Assembly (NCBI RefSeq): GCF_007992435.1
Contig: NZ_BKAG01000014.1
Coordinates: forward strand, 1-64,000
Direction of reading: 5' to 3'
DNA from: Prosthecobacter gellanilyticus
Lineage (GTDB): Bacteria > Verrucomicrobiota > Verrucomicrobiia > Verrucomicrobiales > Verrucomicrobiaceae
DNA length: 64,000 nt
In this document: one piece after another, positions 36,615 to 43,991 of the stretch
How positions within the stretch are numbered: the stretch's first letter is position 1
Layout of the letters: every line of letters starts with the position of its first letter
Notes under the pieces: generated by a model
Database searches by the model: none
Told to the model about the DNA's origin: nothing
Seen by the model: the letters and a program-made list of their open reading frames with translations, nothing else
Program-made: the position numbers and the translations under genes

Positions 36615-38885
36615 TCAGGGCGGATCATCCTGTACGATGACGTGCGTGCGCTGGACCAGTCCCGTCGCTGCACGGGCGATGAAGGTGTGACGACCGGGAC
36701 TGAGGATGACGTAGGCTTGCGGGCCATCATGCTGCACAGGCAGGGTTTCGCAGGACCATTGGACCTCGGCATTGGAGGGTTCGGCCTCGAGCAGGAGCCG
36801 TTTACCACCACCGGGGAGGTCGGGATCGAGCTGGATCACGGTGCCGGGAACGGGATGAGCAATGCGCCAGGGCTTCTCAGAAGCATCATTGGTTGGGCAG
36901 AAGACGAGGTCGCCGAGCCAGTTGTCACGACTGCGCACCCAGGAGGCATACTCGGAAGAAAGAATGACGCGACCGCGATCATCGTAGTCCTGGCGCGTGG
37001 CGGCAGGCGGAAGCTCACCCTTGATGAAGACCTCCTCGCGGCTAAGCCGAGCTGGTGGTGACTGGGCGGTGAGCATCTTGCCGGTGCGGGGATCGATGCG
37101 GGCACGGACGATCTCCGCAGGCTCGTCATACCAGACGCTGGGGCGATGCTCATGCAAATGCATGAGGATGTCCCGCCAGATGGGTGCCGCGCCGGTGACA
37201 CCTGTGACTTCCTGCATGGGAGTGTTGTCAAAGTTCCCTGCCCACACAGCCACGGTGTATTCAGGGGTGAAGCCGAGAGTCCAGTTGTCGCGATAGGTCT
37301 GGCTGGTGCCGGTCTTCACCGCCGCACGGAATGGCAGGCGCAGCGGTGAGTTGGCACCGAAAGTGAGCAGGCGCGCTTGGTTGTCACTGAGCACATCAGC
37401 GATGAGATAGCAGGCATCGCGATCGAGCAGCCGACGAGGTTTTTCAGAGACAGCACCCAGGGTCATGCTCCAGGGACGCCATTCACCGAGGCGGGCCAGG
37501 CAGGCATAAGCATTCGCGAGTTCGATCAAGCGGACAGGCGCATTACCAATGGTGAGGCCGAGACCGTAGTGATCGGCGGATTCCGTCAGAGTGGTTAGGC
37601 CGAGGGAGTGCAGACGTGTCAGCAGAACCTCAGCACCTCCGAGATTCATGAGCAGCTTCACCGCAGAGATGTTGAAGCTGTTCCCCAGCGCATCACGACA
37701 GGTCACGGGACCATAGATGCGGTGCGCGTAGTTCTCGGGACGATAGACACCGCTGGAGGTGGGATACTGCACCGGCAGATCTGCAAGCATGCTGGCGGGT
37801 GTGAAGCCGCGCTCAAAGGCGAGCTGATAGGTGAAGGGCTTCACCGCCGACCCGGGTGAATGCGGCACCCAGGCGCCATTGATCTGGCCGCCTTCCTCCG
37901 CGAAGAAATCACGCGAACCCGCGAGTGCCAGGACCTCGCCAGTCGCATTGTCAATCACGACTGCCGCAGCCTGCGTGACGTGACGATCCTTCAAGGCAGC
38001 AAGCCGTGTGGCGATGATCTGCTCCACATGGCGCTGAAGAGCCGCATCAAGGGTCGTGCGCACCGTTCCTGCCGAAGGCTCCGTGCGGAGCATCTCCACC
38101 ACATGAGGCGCGGCAAAACCGCCGGTGAATTTTTGCAGCACCAGTGGTTCGGCCAGCGCCACACGCAGTTGCTCGCTGGTGATGTGCCCCAGTTCATTCA
38201 TGGCCTTGAGGATTCGTTCCTGCCGGGGCCGCACGGCATCGCGATCACGGAAGGGATTGAAGCGCGAGGGAGATTGCGGCAACGCGGCCAGGAAGGCGCT
38301 TTCAGCGACCGTGAGATCTCGCAACGGCTTGTTGAAATAACCAGAGGCTGCGGAAGCACAGCCGGTCAGCAGATTGCCATAATGGATGCGATTCAGATAA
38401 GCTGTGAGCACTTCCTCCCGTGACCAAGCCATGGCGAGACGCCGCGCCTGCAGGGCTTCCTGGAACTTCACTCCCAGCGTGCGGCCCGTCATGCGGCCGG
38501 AAGCCACCTTGACGAGCTGTTGATGGATGGTGGAGGCACCCGAGACCACCCTGCCCGTTTTGGCATTGTCACGAAAGGCGCGTGCCACGGCCAGAAGGTC
38601 CACGCCGCCATGGCTGAAGAAGCGACGGTCCTCGGCAGCGAGCGTGGCCTGAATGAGGAAATTCGGAAGCTCGGCAAAGGTCACCTCCTCCGAGACACGA
38701 TCCCCCTCCGCGGTGAGAAGCTGACGCAGGGGGGCGCCATCACGAGCGAGGTAGCGCACCGACGCCGTCCTGGGAATCTCCAGCCCTGGCGGCAGGCTGA
38801 CGCACCAGGGCAGCAGGTACCAGCCCAGCCCTGCCCCGAGCAGAGGCAGGCCGAGTGCGATGATCCACCGCCGACGACGATTCAT
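36615..38885 (-). CDS. pbpC: Penicillin-binding protein 1C
   Basis: The 756-residue protein is a bifunctional class A penicillin-binding protein. One N-terminal membrane helix (IIALGLPLLGAGLGWYLL) precedes the GT51 glycosyltransferase, with catalytic Glu85 in AAEDRRFFSHGGVD, GASTIHQQLVK and REEVLTAYLNRIHYGN. The transpeptidase domain has the active-site SxxK in PGSAVKPFTYQ near residue 345, the SxN-type GNSFNISAVK, and KTGTSQ near 521. The last 100 residues match the PBP1C-specific C-terminal domain with PVPGTVIQLDPDLPGGGKRL. PBP1C usually accompanies a bacterial alpha-2-macroglobulin gene, absent here. It would polymerise peptidoglycan; its transpeptidase is often weak in other species. It diverges from the TPR gene at 39009. 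Confidence 0.95.
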   Translation of the reverse strand: MNRRRRWIIALGLPLLGAGLGWYLLPWCVSLPPGLEIPRTASVRYLARDGAPLRQLLTAEGDRVSEEVTFAELPNFLIQATLAAEDRRFFSHGGVDLLAVARAFRDNAKTGRVVSGASTIHQQLVKVASGRMTGRTLGVKFQEALQARRLAMAWSREEVLTAYLNRIHYGNLLTGCASAASGYFNKPLRDLTVAESAFLAALPQSPSRFNPFRDRDAVRPRQERILKAMNELGHITSEQLRVALAEPLVLQKFTGGFAAPHVVEMLRTEPSAGTVRTTLDAALQRHVEQIIATRLAALKDRHVTQAAAVVIDNATGEVLALAGSRDFFAEEGGQINGAWVPHSPGSAVKPFTYQLAFERGFTPASMLADLPVQYPTSSGVYRPENYAHRIYGPVTCRDALGNSFNISAVKLLMNLGGAEVLLTRLHSLGLTTLTESADHYGLGLTIGNAPVRLIELANAYACLARLGEWRPWSMTLGAVSEKPRRLLDRDACYLIADVLSDNQARLLTFGANSPLRLPFRAAVKTGTSQTYRDNWTLGFTPEYTVAVWAGNFDNTPMQEVTGVTGAAPIWRDILMHLHEHRPSVWYDEPAEIVRARIDPRTGKMLTAQSPPARLSREEVFIKGELPPAATRQDYDDRGRVILSSEYASWVRSRDNWLGDLVFCPTNDASEKPWRIAHPVPGTVIQLDPDLPGGGKRLLLEAEPSNAEVQWSCETLPVQHDGPQAYVILSPGRHTFIARAATGLVQRTHVIVQDDPP

Positions 38886-39008
38886 AAGAAGAGCCGTGTT
38901 ACGCTTTCGGCAGTTTTCAATTTTCAGTTTCAGATTTCATTGGCCCCCGAAGGAGGTATGCCGTCTCCGCTTGCCTGCCTGGAAAGCTCCCCGTATCATC
39001 CTGCCCGC

Positions 39009-39725
39009 ATGAAGTCCCGCTCTCTTTGTCTTCTCGCCACGCTCTGCATCCTGGCTGGCAACAGCACGGCCCAGCAGGCCGCAGCGCCGCTGCCGACTGA
39101 TGTGATGCTGCAGATGCAGGAGATCCAGGAGCTGCAGGTCAAGCAGCGCTATGTGGAGGCGATGAGCCTGCTGGACGACATTGAAGCCAAGTATCCTGAC
39201 CGGCCTGAGCTGCTCAACATCCGTGGTTCTCTCTACCTGACACCCGCTTTGCGTGACTTTGCCAAGGCAGATGAGATGTTCGACAAGGCGCTGAAGCTGG
39301 CCCCGAACGAGTTCCCCCTGCACTTCAACAAAGCCGAGGTGCTGTTTGTGAAGCACGACTGGGCAGCGGCGGCCAAGGCCCTGCAAAAACTACTGGATGA
39401 CAACCCGAAGCTGCCGCTGGTCTACCGCCACATGGTGCTCTTCAAGCGTCTGGTCTGCGAGGCGAAGCAGGGCCAGCTCCCCGCAGCTGAAAAGACGCTG
39501 GCGGACAACTTCACCTTCATGGACGACTCCCCGGCCTACTACTTCAGCAAGGCGGCGATCTCCTTTCACAAGAAGGAAGAGGCGGCTGCCCAGGACTGGG
39601 TGAGACGCGCCACCAGCATCTTCAAGCCTGCGGAGAACGGTTCCTACATCGACACTCTGATGGAAGCTCGCTGGATGCCGAACATCGGCCTGCCGGAAGA
39701 AGCACCGAAGCAACCGGGGCAGTAA
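39009..39725 (+). CDS. Exported TPR-containing protein
   Basis: The 238-residue product starts at ATG 39009 with a signal peptide (SLCLLATLCILAGNSTAQ). An upstream open frame from 38520 overlaps the PBP1C gene and is rejected. The mature region is helical with TPR-like motifs: QRYVEAMSLLDDIEAKYPDR, ELLNIRGSLYLTPALRDFAK and MFDKALKLAPNEFPLHFNK. The AEVLFVKHDWAAAAKALQKL repeat gives about three to four units, and the C-terminus is Pro-rich. It precedes the pseudopilin genes by 103 bp on the same strand and may be part of that set, perhaps as a periplasmic scaffold. This role is inference. Confidence 0.75.
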   Translation: MKSRSLCLLATLCILAGNSTAQQAAAPLPTDVMLQMQEIQELQVKQRYVEAMSLLDDIEAKYPDRPELLNIRGSLYLTPALRDFAKADEMFDKALKLAPNEFPLHFNKAEVLFVKHDWAAAAKALQKLLDDNPKLPLVYRHMVLFKRLVCEAKQGQLPAAEKTLADNFTFMDDSPAYYFSKAAISFHKKEEAAAQDWVRRATSIFKPAENGSYIDTLMEARWMPNIGLPEEAPKQPGQ

Positions 39726-39827
39726 ATCTCGCCGCATGAGCCAGTCGGAGGCTTCTCAAAGCCGCCTGACGCTGCAATCAGGACGACTTCTGAACCCTTT
39801 TAGGGTCTCAGGCATCCAAGGTGTCCG

Positions 39828-40223
39828 ATGAAGACTCATCCACACCCCTTTGCCAGGCCAGGCCTTCGCCGTGCTTTCACACTCATGGAGATGATTTTGG
39901 TGCTCACCATTATTGCAGTTCTCATTGGCATCGGCGCGGCGACCTTTCGAGATGTGACCACCCCCACCGGCAACGTTGCTGCCCGGGCTCAGCTTGGCGC
40001 CATCAAAAGCGCGGTCCAGCTTTACAAGCTGAACACCAAACGGCTTCCGGCCTCGATTGATGTCCTGGTGAAGCCGCCGCCTGTGATGGAGCCCACAGGC
40101 ATCGTGGATCCCTGGGACCGAAAATACGTGTACAAGAGTCCTGGAAAAGACGGCAAACCCTATGACATCTATTCGCTCGGCGAAGATGGCAAAGACGGAA
40201 CTCCGGATGACGTCTACAACTGA
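39828..40223 (+). CDS. Type II secretion-type major pseudopilin (GspG-like)
   Basis: The 131-residue product has a basic leader and prepilin peptidase site, RRAFTLMEMILVLTIIAVLIG, with cleavage after Ala15 and a Phe at +1 and the conserved Glu at +5. The C-terminal half is diagnostic of GspG: DPWDRKYVYKSPGKDG and PYDIYSLGEDGKDGTPDDV, the calcium-binding beta-loop region. GspG polymerises into the short periplasmic pseudopilus that acts as a piston or platform. It leads a run of five genes in G, H, I, J, K order. The secretin (D), ATPase (E), platform (F) and peptidase (O) genes are not within the window. Confidence 0.92.
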   Translation: MKTHPHPFARPGLRRAFTLMEMILVLTIIAVLIGIGAATFRDVTTPTGNVAARAQLGAIKSAVQLYKLNTKRLPASIDVLVKPPPVMEPTGIVDPWDRKYVYKSPGKDGKPYDIYSLGEDGKDGTPDDVYN

Positions 40224-40247
40224 ACCGAGAACCTTTGCTAACCGCCC

Positions 40248-40712
40248 ATGAAGCTCACCTCCATCACCCGCAGCACCCGCGCAGCGTTCACGCTGCTCGA
40301 GCTGATCCTGGTGATGAGCGTGATGGTGCTCGTCATCGGCGTGGGCGTGGGCAGCTTTGCCTACTTTGAGGCGGAGGATCCGCTGGACAAGCCAGCGCAG
40401 ACGCTGGGCCAGATGTCCAAGCATGCGCTGAACACGGCGGTGATCCAGCACCGGGGCATGACGATCGGTTTTGACAAGGAGAGCTTCGGCGTGCTGGGCG
40501 GCGGCGGCGGTGACCTGGGCAGCTACAGCCACGGCAAGGAGATCAAGGTTTTCCTCAAGCGCTGGGGTGACAAGGGCTGGAGCAAGGCCGAGGGCCAGCT
40601 TTGGCACTTTGGCGAGCAGGGCATCTGCGAGCCGATCACCGTGCGCTTTGAGAATGCGGAAGGCTTCCGTGACGTGAAGTTCAATGCCCTGACAGGAGGG
40701 ATCACACGATGA
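40248..40712 (+). CDS. Minor pseudopilin (GspH-like)
   Basis: The 154-residue product has a prepilin leader ending TRAAFTLLELILVMSVMVLVIG: cleavage is after Ala, with Phe +1 and Glu +5, followed by a 20-residue hydrophobic helix. The remainder is a small beta-rich domain with a glycine-rich stretch (GVLGGGGGDLGS) typical of minor pseudopilins. It occupies the H position in the gene order, 24 bp after the G-like gene, and shares a 4-bp overlap with the next gene. The specific H role (pseudopilus tip complex member) is inferred from order. Confidence 0.85.
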   Translation: MKLTSITRSTRAAFTLLELILVMSVMVLVIGVGVGSFAYFEAEDPLDKPAQTLGQMSKHALNTAVIQHRGMTIGFDKESFGVLGGGGGDLGSYSHGKEIKVFLKRWGDKGWSKAEGQLWHFGEQGICEPITVRFENAEGFRDVKFNALTGGITR

Positions 40713-41140
40713 GATTTCCAAACCAGCATCATTGGTTAGGCAAAGCAGCGCGGGGCATGACCCTGCTGGAGGTGGTGATCGCCCTGGCGGTCTTTTCCAT
40801 CGCCGCGCTGGCCCTGGTGGGCACGATCAACAAGATCGCCGACACGGCCACGGATTCCCAAAAGCTCCTCGAGGTCGAGCAGGGGCTGGAATCCCTCATC
40901 GATGAGTATGGCAAGATGCCGCAGATGAGGGACATGGAGGAGGAGATCAAGCCCGGTCCTGACGGTGTGGCCTACCGGGTGGTGATCGAGCAGGTCAAAG
41001 ACCTCAAGAACAAGGAAGGCCGCTTTCTGCAGGACACCTTTCACATCCGGGCCTTTGCCCGCTGGAATGACGGCAGCGGTCCCACAGAGCTTTCCGCCGA
41101 GACGCTGCGCTATGCAGGAGCCTATCTGCCCATCAACTGA
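40709..41140 (+). CDS. Minor pseudopilin (GspI-like)
   Basis: The 143-residue product begins with a 16-residue leader and the processing site ARGMTLLEVVIALAVFSIAAL, in which Gly precedes the Met at +1 and Glu is at +5; M at +1 is common in GspI. The helix is followed by a compact domain containing EQGLESLIDEYGKMPQM and IEQVKDLKNKEGRFLQD, matching the small size of I-type pseudopilins. It overlaps the H-like gene by four bases (ATGA) and precedes the J-like gene by 3 bp. GspI nucleates the tip complex with J and K in studied systems. Confidence 0.87.
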   Translation: MRFPNQHHWLGKAARGMTLLEVVIALAVFSIAALALVGTINKIADTATDSQKLLEVEQGLESLIDEYGKMPQMRDMEEEIKPGPDGVAYRVVIEQVKDLKNKEGRFLQDTFHIRAFARWNDGSGPTELSAETLRYAGAYLPIN

Positions 41141-41143
41141 GCC

Positions 41144-41926
41144 ATGAAGCGCACATTCATCTCTCCGCGCTCGCAGGCAGGCTTCACCCTGCTAGAGATG
41201 ATCGTGGCGCTGTCCATGTTCGTACTGCTGATCGGCGGCATGTACTCCATCGCGCAATCGACGCTGGAACTGACGGACAGCATCTCGCTAGCGCAGGACC
41301 GCTCATCGATCCGGCAGAACTTCATCGAGTTCATGCGACGCTCCTTCCGCACGCTGCCCGGCGAGGCGGAGGTGCGGCTGACGGTGAAGCAAAAAGGCGG
41401 TACCTATGTGCCCACGCTAAACTTCGTGAACGGTGGCAGTTCCTTCACACCGGGACGATCCCTGGCTCCAGACACGAGTGTGGATCTCTACGCCGAGGAG
41501 CGGCCCGGCGGCTATCTGCGGGTGATGCTGCGGGTGCTGGACCAGAAGCAGACGCAGGCCGTGCGGAGCAATCAGGCGGTGCGCTACAGCAATGATCAGA
41601 TCACCCTGCCTCTGCTGGACAACGTGAGCCGCTTTGAATGGAAGTTCTTCGATGCCGCCACCAACCGCTGGGAGAACAACTGGAAGCAGGCCCGCCGCCC
41701 GGTGCTGGCGGAGATGAACCTGCAGCTCGATGACGGTTTTCAATCCCGCTCCGTCTTCTGGCTGCCGCCGGTGGTTCCGAATCCGACCGCTGGCATGGGT
41801 CTTCCAGGTGGCCCCGGAGGCCCTGGCACTCCAGGCGGACCTGGTACACCTGGGGGTCCAGGTGGTCCGCTGCCCAACGATCCTAACAATCCAAGTCCAG
41901 TTCCAACACCGCAGCCCCAGCAGTGA
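41144..41926 (+). CDS. Minor pseudopilin (GspJ-like) with a collagen-like Gly/Pro tail
   Basis: The 260-residue product has the leader and site SQAGFTLLEMIVALSMFVLLIG (cleavage after Gly, Phe +1, Glu +5). It continues through a J-type minor pseudopilin domain with RQNFIEFMRRSFRTLPG and the late VSRFEWKFFDAATNRW/NWKQARRPVLAEMNLQ region. Residues from about 221 are unusual: a run of Gly-Pro/Gly triplets (GLPGGPGGPGTPGGPGTPGG) and then a Pro/Asn/Gln-rich end. Standard GspJ proteins lack this. The run is encoded without simple-sequence identity at the DNA level beyond codon repeats. It ends one base into the next gene's start. Confidence 0.85.
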   Translation: MKRTFISPRSQAGFTLLEMIVALSMFVLLIGGMYSIAQSTLELTDSISLAQDRSSIRQNFIEFMRRSFRTLPGEAEVRLTVKQKGGTYVPTLNFVNGGSSFTPGRSLAPDTSVDLYAEERPGGYLRVMLRVLDQKQTQAVRSNQAVRYSNDQITLPLLDNVSRFEWKFFDAATNRWENNWKQARRPVLAEMNLQLDDGFQSRSVFWLPPVVPNPTAGMGLPGGPGGPGTPGGPGTPGGPGGPLPNDPNNPSPVPTPQPQQ

Positions 41927-42885
41927 TGATCCTCCGCCCGCCATCCATTAGCCGAAGCACGTCCGGCGCCGCCTTGCTGGCGGTGCTGTGGGTGGTGACG
42001 CTGCTGATCACGCTGGTGGCAGCGACGGCGCTGCTGATCACGCAGGACGTGGATGCCGCAGCCTCGAAGAGGCAGATCTTCCGTTCGCGCATGCTGGCGG
42101 AGACCGCGCTGGCGATCGCGATGAATCCGGACGTGCAGCCGGACGAGCCGCTGCTGCGCCGGCAGTTCTCCGATGACGAAAGGTATGAGGTGCACATGAC
42201 CGGCGAGGACGGCCTGATCAATCCGAACATGCTGCTTCAGCGCGAGGATCGGGAAACCTTCCGCCGCATCTTCCGGAACTGGGGACTCTCACTGCCGCAG
42301 TGTGACGCGGTGATCGACTGCCTGCTCGACTGGGTGGACGGAGATGACTTCAAACACATCAATGGCGCGGAGAGCAAGGCGTATGGAAACAACGGCATGC
42401 CCTTCAACCGGCCGTTCCGTTCTGTGGAGGAAATGGGCATGGTGCGTGGCATGGAACTGGTGGAAAAAGCCTATCCCGAATGGCGCAGCTGGTTCAGCGT
42501 GTATGCCAGCGGCCAGCTGGACATCTCGGAAGCGAAACCTGAGATCGTCTCCCTCTTCACCGGCGCTGACATGGGACGCACCCAGAACCTTCAGAAGCAG
42601 TTCGCTGGGTTTGATGGCATTCGCTACACGGAGGATGATCCGCCAGAAGGGAGCATCGGCCTGGAGCAGGCGCTCAACATCCTGGGGATTCCCACGACAT
42701 CGGCGGCGCAGCTCAGCAGCATCCTCTCCGTGACCAGTCCGACCAAGCGCATAGTGGTGCGGGTGCAGGTGGGAGATCTGAAGCGGGAGGTGGCCGCGGT
42801 GATCCGTGGAGCCATCGGGAAAGGCGCCACGACCATTCTGTTTCTGCAAGAGAGCAATCCTTCGGAATCCGAGAACGGGAGATGA
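41926..42885 (+). CDS. Minor pseudopilin (GspK-like)
   Basis: The 319-residue product starts at ATG 41926, overlapping the J-like stop by one base (TGATG); a GTG three bases earlier is possible. It has the K-type leader TSGAALLAVLWVVTLLITLVA, where Gly precedes Ala at +1 and the usual Glu at +5 is missing, as is known for GspK. The body includes GEDGLINPNMLLQ, a long alpha domain (IDCLLDWVDGDDFKHINGAES) typical of GspK, and KPEIVSLFTG. GspK caps the pseudopilus. With it, the G-to-K set is complete. No cargo or assembly genes follow; the next genes are convergent. Confidence 0.88.
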   Translation: MILRPPSISRSTSGAALLAVLWVVTLLITLVAATALLITQDVDAAASKRQIFRSRMLAETALAIAMNPDVQPDEPLLRRQFSDDERYEVHMTGEDGLINPNMLLQREDRETFRRIFRNWGLSLPQCDAVIDCLLDWVDGDDFKHINGAESKAYGNNGMPFNRPFRSVEEMGMVRGMELVEKAYPEWRSWFSVYASGQLDISEAKPEIVSLFTGADMGRTQNLQKQFAGFDGIRYTEDDPPEGSIGLEQALNILGIPTTSAAQLSSILSVTSPTKRIVVRVQVGDLKREVAAVIRGAIGKGATTILFLQESNPSESENGR

Positions 42886-42931
42886 TGCAGAACCAAATGC
42901 CGGGGCGTGACCAACCCCCACCTAACAAGGA

Positions 42932-43693
42932 TTAGAAACGAGCCTTCAGTCCGGTCATCGACTTCAGCGTTTCTTCGTGAGTCAGCGTGGCAGGGAGTGA
43001 CTCGATCACGGTTCCGGTCTGGGAAGTCTTGAAGACCTTTTTGACTTCCTCGAGCAAAGGCCCGTCCACACCGCCGAGCACGGTGACCTGCATGATGCGC
43101 TCCTGACGGTCCAGCATGCTGGCAGCGAGGCGCTCGAGTGCATTGCGACCGCTGGGATCCTTCACTCCGAGAGGCACAGCCGCCATGCGCAGAGTGGTGT
43201 CTCCACGTGCTCCAGCCAGGGCATGACCGAGGGACATCATGCCGGCGAGTGCCTGGATCTCCACATCTCCCCTGCCCTGCGCGCCATAAGGCACGAGGAT
43301 CAGGCGCACTTCATAGGGGCGCTGCTTGCCGGTGAGCTCCACGTAGACATTCGACTGCTCAAGGCCGCCATCAAAGAAACGATCACGCTTCGGCGCGTAG
43401 CCCATGTTCTCCGCGCTCATGGAGGAGTCGATGAAACTGGCCACGGCGGACAGGCGCTCCAGTCCCTGGGGCTGCATGACCTCACGCAGGATGCCGGTGT
43501 AGCGCTCCAGAGACGGCAAAGTCATCTCACTCCGGAGAGCGGTGGCGTAGGCATAGGAGCGCTCCTCCACGCTCTGCTTCTTGGTCCACCAGATGCCGAA
43601 CGAGATGATGCTGGTGATGATCAAGCCCAGCGGCAGGAAGACGAGGGCGTAACGGATGAAGCGGCCTGGAGCGACTGGAGGGGAATCAGACAT
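42932..43693 (-). CDS. Membrane-anchored protein, possibly a degenerate M28-like domain
   Basis: The 253-residue product from ATG 43693 has one transmembrane helix (YALVFLPLGLIITSIISFGIWW) near the N-terminus. The region after residue 115 resembles an M28 aminopeptidase fold in pattern: SNVYVELTG, LILVPYGAQGRGD, ALAGMMSLGHALAGARGD and TTLRMAAVPLG. However, the His, Asp and Glu metal ligands expected there are replaced, so it is probably not an active peptidase. The match is by eye and weak. It lies 16 bp after the HTH-like small gene, last in a four-gene overlapping operon (47754 to 42932). A regulatory or scaffold role is a guess. Confidence 0.6.
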   Translation of the reverse strand: MSDSPPVAPGRFIRYALVFLPLGLIITSIISFGIWWTKKQSVEERSYAYATALRSEMTLPSLERYTGILREVMQPQGLERLSAVASFIDSSMSAENMGYAPKRDRFFDGGLEQSNVYVELTGKQRPYEVRLILVPYGAQGRGDVEIQALAGMMSLGHALAGARGDTTLRMAAVPLGVKDPSGRNALERLAASMLDRQERIMQVTVLGGVDGPLLEEVKKVFKTSQTGTVIESLPATLTHEETLKSMTGLKARF

Positions 43694-43709
43694 GCGGCGG
43701 GAAGAGAGA

Positions 43710-43991
43710 TCAGTAGGTGAACAGGTCACTGACCTGCCATTCCCGTTCCATCGTCTTTCCCTGCTGCGCCACCGCTTTGTTCAGGGCTGCGGCGATGCGG
43801 CGCTGCATGTGCTTGGTCAGACGGCGGCCTTTGCGGGCGCGCTGCACGGCCTTGTGCGTGAGAGGCTCGTCACAGGCACCGACGATGTCATGATTGCCCA
43901 GGCAGTGCTCGGACATCAGGGCATCCAGGGGCTGGGTGCCAAAGTTTCTTTCGATGGGTTGTTCCTCAGGGGGGTGTTCGTCGTCGCTCAT
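43710..43991 (-). CDS. Small basic protein, putative helix-turn-helix
   Basis: The 93-residue product has an acidic N-terminus (SDDEHPPEEQPIE) followed by LDALMSEHCLGNHDIVGA and then LTHKAVQRARKGRRLTKH with MQRRIAAALNKAV. The last part has the spacing of a compact helix-turn-helix: a helix, a short turn and a basic recognition-like helix. I recall similar small proteins in this phylum but no characterised homologue. The start overlaps the preceding gene's stop (ATGA, 43988-43991), so translation is coupled. It may be a nucleic-acid-binding regulator, but this is inference. Confidence 0.7.
   Translation of the reverse strand: MSDDEHPPEEQPIERNFGTQPLDALMSEHCLGNHDIVGACDEPLTHKAVQRARKGRRLTKHMQRRIAAALNKAVAQQGKTMEREWQVSDLFTY

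Noticed and set aside
38520..39008. Upstream extension of the TPR gene frame
   Set aside because: It overlaps the pbpC start and has no signal peptide; the ATG at 39009 before a signal peptide is preferred.
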